Source: Usnea hakonensis (Eukaryota > Ascomycota > Lecanoromycetes > Lecanorales > Parmeliaceae). Taken from it: DNA of 56,815 bases. Below the pieces are notes generated by a model that saw only the letters and a program-made list of their open reading frames with translations, had not been told where the DNA came from and searched no databases. Location: contig BLJB01000023.1 in the NCBI GenBank assembly GCA_013423325.1, positions 1 through 56,815 on the forward strand, given 5' to 3'. The stretch's first letter is position 1; every line of letters starts with the position of its first letter. The translations under genes and the position numbers were made by a program. Shown in pieces: positions 44,101 through 56,000 of the stretch.

Positions 44101-44464
44101 AATATTAGGAAACCTAGATTAGATTATCTATACCTTAGCTAATATAAATAATTAAGGCCGTAAGAAAACTACTACTATAGTTACTTATACCCCTAAAAAG
44201 GTACTAGCTATAGCGGCTAACCCCTCTAAACTAGTATTAATTAACCTTACCGCCTATAGAAGCGAGCGCCTACGTAGCCGCTAGGGTTTAATTATATATA
44301 CCCCTTAATCTTTAGTATCTCTAGACTTTAACCCCCTCGATCGTATCTACCCCTATTAGAGTAATTAACTATATTTATAGTTCGGCCTAAACCGGGCCTT
44401 ATAGAAGTATATATATAACTAGAAGAATATCTATTAATTAGAATATTACCCCTATATATATTTT

Positions 44465-45005
44465 CCGATCTTATTTTAATTAAAATTTAGTATATATTTA
44501 TTATATTATATAAAAATTTTTTAAAATACTACTTTTTTATAAAAAGTAGAATATTTATATAGTAAACTAAATATAAGATTAAATATTATAATATAATTTA
44601 GCTATTTTTAGAAAATTAATCTTACTAGTACTATTTTAATTACCTCGATTACCCTATTTTCGGATTCTATCTAATTTACCCGGATTTCGCGCTAACTATA
44701 TTTAGGTTTTTTAACCGATTAATTTTAAAATCTAATAAGTCCTAAAATCGATTATTTTATTAAAAAAAGATAAATTCGATTTTTTTACTCTAGCTACCCG
44801 GTATTTAATATTACCTTAGCTACCTAGATATCGAATTTTACGATTATAACCCGGCGGTTATAATTTATTTTTACTACCCAGATTTTAGATTTTATAGGAG
44901 TTACCCGGATTTTAATTTTTATAAGAGTTATCTAGATTTCAATTTTTTTACTTCTACTACCCTAAGTTTAAAATATTTAATAAGACTTAGGATAAGTCTT
45001 TTTTA
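44465..45005 (+). repeat. 3' non-coding segment of element B shared with the copia element
   Basis: Carries TTAATTAAAATTTAGTATAT, TATAGTAAACTA, TTCGCGCTAACTATATT and CCCGGTATTTA in the same order as 52430-52900 inside the Ty1/copia element. Confidence 0.7.
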
Positions 45006-45018
45006 GGGGGGGAGGTAA

Positions 45019-45177
45019 TATTAGAATATAATTTATACCTCTAATATAGGCGCTAGGCTAGCGCCTATAGAGATCTCTACTTAAGGCGAACTTCTTATAT
45101 CTTAGATATTCTCTCCTTAGATTTAATATCTTATTACTATATCTACGTTGCACTTTGAGTCCATATCGATCCTGATA
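45019..45177 (+). repeat. 3' LTR of element B (159 bp)
   Basis: Same length as the 5' copy; differences are almost all C/T or G/A transitions. Here the 3' end (GCACTTTGAGTCC) is the unmutated part. Confidence 0.9.
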
Positions 45178-45620
45178 GTATAGGCTATATCTTCGGCTAT
45201 AATTCTATTTATAGAGATATATTTTACTATTTTTATTAACTAGTCTATAATTATAAGAATATTAATATACTCCTAGCCGTAATAGTTAATACTTAGGGGT
45301 AACCCGATAATAAAATCTATCGAGATATAGGTCTATTGCCTCCGTAGTATAGATAGAGGCCTTAAAAGTCCTAGATACTTTTTATAGAAGACTTTAATAC
45401 GGGCGTAGTTATAGTAGTTAGCGACGAATTATTTTATAAAGTTAGAAATTCCCGGCTAGTAGTATAAGCGGATTAAAACCTCGTAGGTTTTAGTATAGCC
45501 TAGGTAACCCGCTATAGGCGTATCGTAAGCGAGTTTAACGAGGCGTAAGCGTAGCTCGTTATTATTAGGGATAAAGAGCCTATCTCTAAAATAGACCCTA
45601 TTATTACGTAGTTCGTATTC
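45178..45620 (-). mobile_element. Ty3/gypsy element C, integrase part (left fragment)
   Basis: Read on the minus strand: H2C2 integrase zinc-binding text (EYELRNNRVYF..., LRLRLVKLAYDTPIAGY), then YYWPGISNFIK-like and SIDFIIGLPLS core blocks, ending at AEDIAY next to the LTR of element B. Its upstream half continues at 53077 beyond the copia insertion. The last 5 bp (TATTC, 45616-45620) are the copia target duplication. Confidence 0.8.
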
Positions 45621-45738
45621 TGTTGAAAGTGGGTCACGTGACTTAGTCACGTGACTATTACTGGGACATAGTCAAGCTTTCCTTTATAGAAATCTATAGC
45701 GAATATAACTACTATGTGTCCTACCCTATATTTTGATA
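45621..45738 (+). repeat. 5' LTR of the copia element (118 bp)
   Basis: Starts TGTTGAAAGTGGG and ends TTTTGATA. Carries two intact TCACGTGAC palindromes spaced by TTAG. Confidence 0.93.
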
Positions 45739-48700
45739 GGTTATAAGCCCGGGGTTCGTCCCGGTAGTATTCTAGTATACTATAACTATACTAACTATAG
45801 CGACTCTTAATATAGTAATTACCCTACTATAGAGTACTATAGCGGTAATCTATTCGTTTATTAAATAACCTCTTAAAAGTAGAAATTTTCTATATATAAA
45901 TAGTTATTTAGGCCTAAACGATTATAATTCGTCGTAAATTTGGTAGCTAGGAAACCCCTAGCTTAATATCGATAATACCGAAATTTACTAGTACTAAGGT
46001 ATTATTAAGGCTTACGCGAAATTAATTAATTATATAGCTATAGGCCCCTAGAAGATTACCTTCCCTATATAGGATACGCTAAATAAAGGGGAATATACCT
46101 TTTATTTATATACCGAAATACTATAAATACGATAGCGAGTATCTAGATTCTTAGTCTAAAGTTAATTATATAATATTTATAATAACGGCTAGAAAGAAGC
46201 TATACTAACCTTCTAAATCCTAACTATTAATATAGATAAGGGCTTAATCTAAGTAGAGGAGGAGAGGTAAGTCCTAGCCTCCTCGTTATTCTTTATAAGT
46301 AGAAGCAAAATTAGAGATAAATAATCCTTAGAGCTATAGCTAATAGTCCTAGCCTCCCTAGCCTTCTCGACTAGGAAATTAATAATTATAGAGCTAAAAG
46401 CTTAAAGGGTAACCTCCCTAGCCTCGCTAGTTTCCTCTTAATAATAAGGCTAAAGTAGCGCGTAAATATATTAAGAAGTAGCGCTAAAGGGAGAGGAGGC
46501 TAGTAATCCCTATAGAAGATATAAAAACCCCTAAACTAGATAGAAATAATATTATTTCTACCCTAAAGCGATTAGTAGAAAAAGTAGAATATAACTAGAT
46601 AAAAGTTAATAACCCTACTAAATAATAGAGGAAAGACTTACCTCCCTCGGGTATAAATATTACTAAAGATAACTATAATAAATAAGACTTAGAGGATAAG
46701 GATCTTAGTTAAGATAACTTAATTAGGGGAGTACTATCTATAAAGGATAGACTAGATAACTCCCTCTATTAGACTTTTATACTAATATTACTACTAAGCT
46801 TAATCTCTACTCCCTTAGCTTTAGCCTATAAAAAGGCTCTTTATAAATAAAGATCTATATTATATTATAAGAATTATAAAGTTAAAAAGGACTTTTTACT
46901 TACCTTTAAAATATTATCCTATATTATAAACTATAATATAGATAGCGAGTATACTCTAGAATCCTTTCTCGATTCTACGCTTTCTTCTTTATCTATTTCT
47001 AAATTAGTAATAGAGATATCTTCTAATACTAATCTCTTTAGTTTTTAAGCTAAGTCGCTATTACTAATTTTAGAAACTCCAAGTATAAAGACCTTATTCT
47101 TAAGATTAAAGTTTAAATTAGTAGCTCGTAAAGCCCTTTAGTACTTAAATTACTTATTAGAATTATCCTTATTAGATTTATTATTATTAGATTTAGAATT
47201 AGAATTAGAATTAGATTTATCTAAGTTAGAAATATCCTTATCGGAGTCCTCTTCGGAGTTAAAAATATCCTTATCGAGGTCCTTATCGGATTTAGAGTTA
47301 GAATTATTAACTCTAATTAAGTCCGAATTAGACTTAGATTCGTTCTTATTAGGTTTAGAACTATTAACCCCAATTAAATTAGAATTAGACTTATCCGAAT
47401 CCGAACTAGAAAGAGATAGGGAGTCAGATATTGACTATATCTATAGAAGAAACCAAAATATTAGCGTCCCTAAGTCGACTCGATAATATTGATAAGCTTT
47501 AAGGTATAGGGAACTACCAGGTATAGAAGTAATAATTTAAGGACGAACTAAAGCTCCTAGGTATATAGTACTATATCGCTAAGGACTTTAATCCTCTAAC
47601 CGCTAATAAGCTCGAGGCCTAGGAGTAAGCCTATAATAAAATATATACTATACTTAAGTCCTGATATAAATATAACCCTCGGGTAATAATTAAGAATAAA
47701 ACTAATATCTAGAAAATTTAGAAAACCTTTAAGAAATTTAAGCCTTAGGGCTCTAGTCTACTCTATTTAATATTCTAAAAGCTAGATAACGTTAGTCTAG
47801 CTAGTTATAATAATAATCTCTAGACCTATACTAACTAATTTAGAGAGGTACTCGAAGAGGTTAATATTATATTATTAGATATATATATAGATAAGAACTA
47901 GCTAATCTACCGCTTTTTTTTAGGTCTAGGCTTAGTCTATAATAACTATTATAAGTAGTATAATTAAAATTACGATACTCTTAATAATAATAATAAGCCT
48001 AAATTCGATTTAGACTATACTATTACGAGATTCGTAAATACTATTATAAATCTATTTAGCTCTACTAACTCCTCTACTAAGACTTAGATATTAGCTACTC
48101 TAGTTAATAGTATATTTATATATACTTCGTAGAGTATTATCGCCTTAATAGTAGCTAAGGGAGTAGAGAATAAGATCTAATTAGGAGCCTACGTAGATAA
48201 TTCTTATATATATATCTAGATCTATAAGTTCTATACCTACTATAAGAAGAACTAGTATAATAATTTAGAGTATACCTCTCTTTATCCCTATTTAAAAAAG
48301 AAAGAGAATAATAATAATAGTAGTACTTATAGTCGTAGCTATAGATATAGCGGATATAGTAACTAAGATAGCTATAGAGATAATAATAATAGAGGTAATA
48401 ATAATAATACCTCTAATAAAGTAAAGCCTACTATTAATATCTAGGCTATTATTATAGTTATCGAGTCTACGGCTTTTAGTTTTATAGCCTATACTAAGTA
48501 ACTAACTAAAGCTATCTATCTTATTATAAACTCTTAATAGCTCTAAAGCCGAACTTTTTAACTATCTTAAAAGATAATAATATAGACCTTCTTAATATCT
48601 ATAATAACTATACTCTTAGTACTATAATTTATTAATAATAATTATACTTAATATATAGTATAGGATAGATTAGTATTTTAAATCTTTATTCCCTTTATAA

Positions 48701-51700
48701 TACTAGCTAAAATAAATAATATTATAAACTATATCCTTATTAAAGGAATTAGCCGAATTTAGCTTTAATATAAAGGCTTCGAAAATAAATATATACTAGT
48801 TATTAATAACGTCTAATATATATCTATAAGTAGGTTTAACCTAATCTCTTAAGGATAGCTCGAGGATTAAGATATAAAATTTATACTAATATCGAATAGA
48901 ATTAATATTAGGGAGTATAATATTATCTTTAGATATTAATATAATTATCTATATATATTTAATATATAGACCGAGGCCCCTATATATTTAATAGTTATTA
49001 ATAGAGATATTCCCGTTTATAATAAGTCCCCCTTAACTATAATTTTACTTACTACTAACCTAGAGCCTTAAGTTAATAAGGAGACCTTATAAATATAGTA
49101 TAATTACTATAGCTATTTAGATTACTAAAGTCTTAAAAAGCTTATTAAAATAAGTATTAATATAAATTTAATTATCCCTCTTTTAACTAATACCTATAAA
49201 CTATATAATATTATTAATATAAAAGTAGAACCGTATAAGCGCTATATAGAACCTAGATACTAGGAAAATAATTTAATTTATAGTAATATTTAGGGCCCTT
49301 TTATAACTTTTTATAATAGCTATTAGTAGATAATTATCTTTTTAAATAATAAGACTCTTAGATCTACTATTATATTTCTACTAAATAAAGAGGGACCTAT
49401 AGTCTTTATAATATTTAAGTTCTTTCTAAACTAAGTAGAATATAGGGACTATAAATATACCCGCTTTTACTCGGACTATAATATTAAATATAATAATTAT
49501 AAAATATATACGTTTCGTCTCGCTAGGGGTATTATCTAGAAAGGTATTATACCTAGTAATCCTTAAATAAATAATAAATTGGAATATCTTAGATAGATAA
49601 TTTAATAAAAAGCTAGTATTATATTTAAGGATAGCTAGCTACCTTTAAAGTATTAGACTAAATTCGTCCGGGCTTCTAATTACCTTTATAACGTATAGTC
49701 TATATCGGGTCGAGATATTACTCCTTACTAGGTATATATAAGGCGTCCCCTAGATCTATTATACTTATATATTATTAAATAGACCGGCTATTATTAAGTA
49801 TATCTAAAAAATACCGGGTAGACTAAATATTAAGATTATATATATAAGGGGAAGCTTCTTAACTATTAAAATTACTTTTATTAGATACTTATACTAATTG
49901 ATAAAGTTAAAGTCTACTCTAATATATATTAGATTAATAATATTTCTTCTAAGTTTACCCTAATAGAGCTTACTCCTTTCGGAGTATAATAGACTAATAA
50001 TATAGATCTTTCTAAGACTTATAATAAATATTATAATAATACTATTATAGCTTAGAAATTAGAAATATTATAATTAAATAATATATAGCTAGCCCCTTTA
50101 ATATTATTTCTAGAGGAAATAGTCTCTAAAAGGAGATACGAAAACTTTATTAAAATAGTTAACTCGGTATCTAAATAATATATTACTAAAGTTAGAATCC
50201 TAATTAAACTAATACTATTAACTCTATTTTTAGACTTAGAGTTATTAGGGCTATCTAATCCCTTAATACCTTTATTTAATATACTTAGTAATAATACTCT
50301 TAAAGCCTTAACCCCTAAGATACGTATAACGCGATTTATAATCGAGAGGTAACCCCCTATACTATAGCTATCGAGGTAAAAAATCCTTAAGGCGTACTAT
50401 AATTTTATATTAGATCTATTATCTCTACTAGCTAAAGCTAATACTTTTAAACTATATAAACCTTAAAGCTATAAAGAGGTAATAATAAATAAATATATAA
50501 AAATATACTAGGAGCTTACTATATAGGAAGAGGTAGACTCCCTAGTAACTAATAGAATATAGAATCTTATAGATCTACCCTTAAATATATATACCCTAGG
50601 GGGTAAATAGGTCTTTAAGATTAAGCGCGGGCCTTAGGGGGAGATCGTATAATATAAAGCCCGCTAGATAGTATATAGATTTAAATAATATAAAGGTATT
50701 AATTTTAATAAAATATTTATCTCTATAATAAAGTTAATAAACTATAAGGCTATATTTACCCTTATAGCGACTCTAGACTAGAAATTAGAATAAATAGATA
50801 TTAAGATAGCCTTTTTTTATAATAATATAGAAGAGACTATTTATATTACCTAGCCTATAGGATTCGAGTCTAAAGATAAACGTAAAATATATAAATTAAA
50901 AAAGACTCTATATAGTCTTAAATAATCCTCTAGAGTATAGTATAATACCCTAGTAATATTCCTTATAGAGCTCGGGTTTAAGCCTATTATTACCGACTAC
51001 TCCGTCTTTAGTAATAATACTACTATTATCGCTATCTATATAAACGATATTCTACTTATAAAACCTAATAAATAGAGAATCTAGTATATTAAAGATAAAC
51101 TCTATAAGCGCTTTAAAATAACTAATTTAGACGAGTATTACTATTACCTCGATATAACTATTATAAGAGATCGATCTAATTAAATCTTATAACTCGGCTA
51201 GACTAGTTATATTTAGAAGTTTATTATTAAATATAATATATAGGAGTCTAAAGGAACCCTAACCCCGATAGGTATAGAGAAGTATTAAGCTACTAAAAAA
51301 GACTTCTAAATTACTAAGGCCTCTTATACGGCCTATTAGTCCGCTATTAGCTCGCTAATATATATAATACTCGGTACGAGACTAGATATCGTATACGCCG
51401 TTTTAGTAGTATCCCGATATAGCTCTAATCTAAATAAGTCTTACTAGAAAGCTATTAAACGGATTTTTTAGTACCTTCGATAAACTATTAACTACTAGCT
51501 TATTTTTAGGGGAGAACTAAAGTCCCTAATAAAATATATAGATATCGACTAGATAAATAATTAAGATACTCGATAATTTATTTCGGGGTATATCTTTAAT
51601 ATAGATAGTACTATAATTAGCTAGTTATCTAAATAATAATCTACTATAGTACTTTTAATCTATAAAGCTAAATATATTAGTTAGATATAAGCTACTAAAG

Positions 51701-52429
51701 AGGTAATATAACTATATAGTCTCTTAAATTAACTTAATCCTAGTAATCGAGCTACTAAAATAGTAGTTATTTATTATAATAATTAGAGAGCTATAGTACT
51801 AGCTAAAAACCCTTAATTCTATATATATACTAAATATATTAATATATAATATTACTATATACGCGAATAAGTTACTACTAGGAATATAGTATTAGAATAT
51901 ATTCCTACTAATAGATAAGTTATTAACGGGTTTACTAAGGCCCTATATAAGGATAAATTTAATAAATTCCGGGACCTTATTAGCCTAGAAGTACCCCCGT
52001 AATAATATAGTACTATTATAGAGGAGCTTATACTATTCCTATATACTATTTCTATAAATTACTATAGTTATAATTTAGAGGAGTAATTCTATTAGCCTCT
52101 ACGTCTCGAGTAATTAACCGGGTAATTAACCCGTACCTATAGAGCCCTAATATTAGACTTAATATTATATAGACTTACTATTTAATAAATAGCTATACTA
52201 AAGTACCTACTACTAATAATATCTATACTCCTAATATCTCGGGTTAGTACCCTATAACTATTACTATTACTATTAGAGTAATCTATTATATATTATAGAT
52301 TAGCCTATTAGGCCTTATAGGATCTTATATAATATTCGGGATATTTACTATTTATATTATATATTCGGAATATTCGGAGTATTTATACTACTTATATCTA
52401 TCCCTATATATATCCTCCAACCTTATTTT

Positions 52430-52905
52430 AATTAAAATTTAATATATACTCGTTATATTATAGAAAATTTTTTTAAAATATTATATTTTTATAAAATATA
52501 GAATTTTTATATAGTAAACTAGGTACGAAAATTATATTTAGGCCGAATTTAATATAGTTATTTTTAAATTTATTTTATTTACTTTAATTACTTTATATTT
52601 ATTAGGGGGGGTACTCTATATTTAGATTTAGTATCTATTTTATTTACTTTAATTACCCTATATTTACTAAGAGGGTATATTTACTAGAAGGGGTACCCTT
52701 TATTTAGATTTACTATTTATATTACTCTACGTTCGCGCTAACTATATTCGGGTTTTATATTTTATAAACTTCGAAATCTAGAATTTTTTAATTACTTCTA
52801 AACTACGCTAAAGGGTATTATAATATTTTTATCTTAATAACCCGGTATTTATTTTTTTACCTCTATTACCCTATATTAATATTTACTTTAGTTATCTAAT
52901 ATTCG
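52430..52905 (+). repeat. 3' non-coding segment of copia element shared with element B
   Basis: Counterpart of 44465-45005: same ordered anchors (TTAATTAAAATTTAATATAT, TATAGTAAACTAGGTA, TTCGCGCTAACTATATTCGG, AACCCGGTATTTA). Confidence 0.7.
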
Positions 52906-52953
52906 CTAAGGGGGTAGGGGTATCGATCTACAAAGTATACGCTTAAAGGGGAG

Positions 52954-53071
52954 TATTAAAAGTAGGTTATATAACTTAGTTATATAACTATTACTAGGAT
53001 ATAGTCAAGCTTTCCTTTATAGAAATCCATAGCGAATACAACTACTATATGTCCTACCCCATATTTTGATA
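52954..53071 (+). repeat. 3' LTR of the copia element (118 bp)
   Basis: Starts TATTAAAAGTAGG. The two TCACGTGAC sites are now TTATATAAC, by transitions only. Ends TTTTGATA followed by TATTC. Confidence 0.93.
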
Positions 53072-53076
53072 TATTC

Positions 53077-56000
53077 TAATAGGGGGAAACCCTTTAGCTT
53101 CTAGGTACCCGTCTATAGGGCGTTAATCACGATCTAAGCTTACTCGCTACCTACGTAAGCCGACTAAATAATATCTTCTAAGTCTAGTTTAGGTTCCGGG
53201 TTAGGTTAAGGCTCGTCTAGCTCTAATTTAGGGGCTAGGGTAGTAGAATACGAGGCTCTTCTACTCTAGATAGAAGCTAGAAGAGCTATTTAGATAGTAG
53301 GGATATCCTTCTTCTAGGCTCGAATTTAGATATTAAGGTTCCCGGGCTTAAGGACTATCTACTATTAGAGACTAAAATCTTTTTAGGGCTTAATCTAGCG
53401 GGTTAAGGTATCTATACGCCTATTTAAGATACTTAAATAATAGATAATTTTAAAGTTAAACTTAGAAAGGAACTCGGATTAACGGGCTTAATAGTAATTA
53501 AAGAGCTTAGTAGATATAAAGTATTCTAGGTTTTTATAGTCGAATATTATAAATATAGGCTTCTAGATATCTTTAAGTTCGGGGTACTAGAGCTTAAAAG
53601 TCTAAATAATAACTAGAAGCTCCTTATTATAAATCTTATAATTATACTCTATAGAGGATATTTTAGTCGAGAAGTATATAATAGACCTAAGGACCCCTTA
53701 GGGGTTATACTAGAATATTACTCCTACTACTACTTCGTCGGAAATATTAATCTTAATAATAATCTACTTTTCTAGATTAAAATATTATAGGATTAAGACT
53801 ATAATAAAGGCGAGTTTTAGGGTATTAAAGGTTTCCCGGTAACTAGAATCCTACTAGAACTTAACCTCCTTCTTAGTAAGCTTAGTAAGTAGTTTAGCGA
53901 GTAGTAAGAATCCCCTAATAAATTATTAATAGAAGTTTATAAAGCCTAAAAAGGCTTAAATATCCTTAATATAGATTAGGGTTAGTTATTTAGTAACCGT
54001 TAAGAGCTTATCTAGATCTATTTAAACGCTATAGATAATAATTATTAGGCCTAAATAGTATACCTTATTTACGCTAAAAATATATTTATTAATATTAACT
54101 TAAAGGCCTACCTTATAGAGTCTAGTAAGTACGAGTTTTATATACTAGATATACTCGACCTTAGAATTACTATAGATTAGGATATCGTTAATATACGCGG
54201 TATAAAAATCGTCTAGATACTTATATAAAAGGTTATTTATATATTTTTAGAATATAGACGGGGCCCTATAGAGCCCGAAATTTATAATAAGGGATTTATA
54301 GAGTCTATAATAAATATAGAAGATAGTTTTCTACTCCTCCCTAAAAGCTATTCTAATTTTATTAAATATAATAATAATATCTAGTTTAGTAAAGTACTTA
54401 GTATAGTAAATTCTAACTAGGGTCTCTTAAATTAAAGGAATTAGGTATCGATTCTTAATTATAATAGCGTTAAATACCTAATAATCTACGTAAAGGCGTA
54501 GCCTACCCTCCGGCTTATGGGCGAAGAGGACTAGTAATACGGCTAAAGATTTATTTAGGCGGATAAAGCCCTTTATAAGATTATTATTTAGAAATTTTTT
54601 AAGTACCTCTAATTCGCCTATAAATATATTATAGAGAGAGCCGAATAGGGGTATCTTATCTAGTTCTAGTTTAATTTTATAATCGATTTTATAATATAGG
54701 GGAAGCTTATTAGCTTCTACTTAAAAGAAGATATCTAGAAAGTTATAATATTCTTTAAAGAGTATAGAGCTTAGATTAATATAGATTTTAGGCTTTAAAG
54801 CCTTTTTAATATCCCTTATAGTAGCTATAAAAACTTTAACCCCCGGCTTTTTAGTTAGAAGCGTAAAGGGTATAACCCTAATTAGATAGATTAACGAGGG
54901 TTTAGGCTTAGAACTTAGAGGTAGCTAGAAGAGCTTAGTAGCTCGTAAGGCGGCTATAATAGGGTTTATATAGAGTCTAGCCTATTATTATTAATTATTA
55001 AGGTAGCGGGTTAAGATATAGATTAATAGAGACTTAATTTCTAGGGGGGTAGATACCAGGATTCTAGAGGTTAGAAGCGAAATAGAAGGACCTTTAGTAG
55101 GCTCTAGAGTTATCTCCCCGAAGGAGAGCGTATTCCCGTCTACCTTAAGGCGAAGATTAACCTCGTATTTTTCTATCTATAGGAGACTAATAATAATATC
55201 CTAGCCCAAAAGATCTATAATATAGAAGGTTATAGAGATTGGTTTATAATCTAGAATAAGGAAATTATAATAGGTAATATAGATAATAGGGCCGAAAGCG
55301 ACGGGCTTTCTATCGAATCCGTCTAGATCTCTAGAGGTTATAAGGGGGGTTAAGGGTATTTTATTAATTTATATATAAATCGTATTAATAAAACTCTATT
55401 AGGGTTAACTTTTCGGCTATACTAGCTAAAAAGCCTAGCCCGGGGGGTTTCTATACTTTATACCTAGAAACCCCCTATTTTAGCCCTAATACTAGTAACT
55501 ATCTCCCCTTCTATAGGCTCGTCCCGAGCCCGAAAAAAAGAAAAATTGTATACGATATTTTACTTTAGAGGTACTAATCTTTAGGTATATATATAGCCTA
55601 ATCTTTAGGGTATACTATCTAATCTTTAGGGACTTGAACTTTAAGCTTCGGGGTCCTATTTTAGAAGCTTACCTGAGCTAAGTTATTAGGTTATTAGGTA
55701 CCCCCCGAAGGTAGGTTACCCGAGAGCCTACTCGGCTCGTAATATTACTACTTCGGGGCTCCTATTTAGGAAGCTTATCCGAGTAAAAGTTTAAAAAACT
55801 ACTTATATATAGCCGAATCTAACTAGATTCGAATTATAGACCCTCGTAAATTAGTACTATAGCCCCCCGTTTTAGTAACTCCTCGTCCTCGTTCTAGGGG
55901 GATTAAGCCCGGAATAGAAGTATAGAAATTATTATTAAGGTTAACCTTTCGGCTATACTAGCTAAAAAGCCTAGTCTAGGGGGTTTCTATACTTTATACC

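Larger units (their letters stand above)
38003..45177 (+). mobile_element. Ty3/gypsy chromovirus-type LTR retrotransposon B, RIP-mutated
   Basis: Full-length element of 7,175 bp with 159-bp LTRs (38003-38161, 45019-45177) and a purine tract (AGGGGGGGGAGG) abutting the 3' LTR. Order: Gag-like region (about 38.9-40.4 kb), RT (41.2-41.9 kb; FLDNF...YLDNILIYSK), RNase H, integrase (to about 43.8 kb), then a chromodomain remnant at 43930-44110 (QYQVK-SG...YYINIREF). All frames are broken by G-to-A/C-to-T changes. No matching target duplication: the left flank is ATAAT, the right GTATA. Confidence 0.85.
45621..53071 (+). mobile_element. Complete Ty1/copia LTR retrotransposon, RIP-mutated
   Basis: 7,451 bp with two 118-bp LTRs and TATTC duplicated on both sides (45616-45620, 53072-53076). 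Plus-strand pol remnants: Gag-like (about 47.4-48.5 kb; FREVLEEVN, FFLGLG), integrase (about 49.0-50.0 kb), RT (about 50.6-51.2 kb; IDIKIAFFYNNIEETIYIT), RNase H (about 51.6-52.0 kb; AIVLAKNP, TKHINIQYYYIREQV, FTKALYKDKF). The order IN before RT is the Ty1/copia arrangement. A purine tract AAAGGGGAG precedes the 3' LTR. It splits element C between RNase H and integrase, so it is younger than C. About 1.7 kb between the 5' LTR and Gag holds no recognisable domain. Confidence 0.88.
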
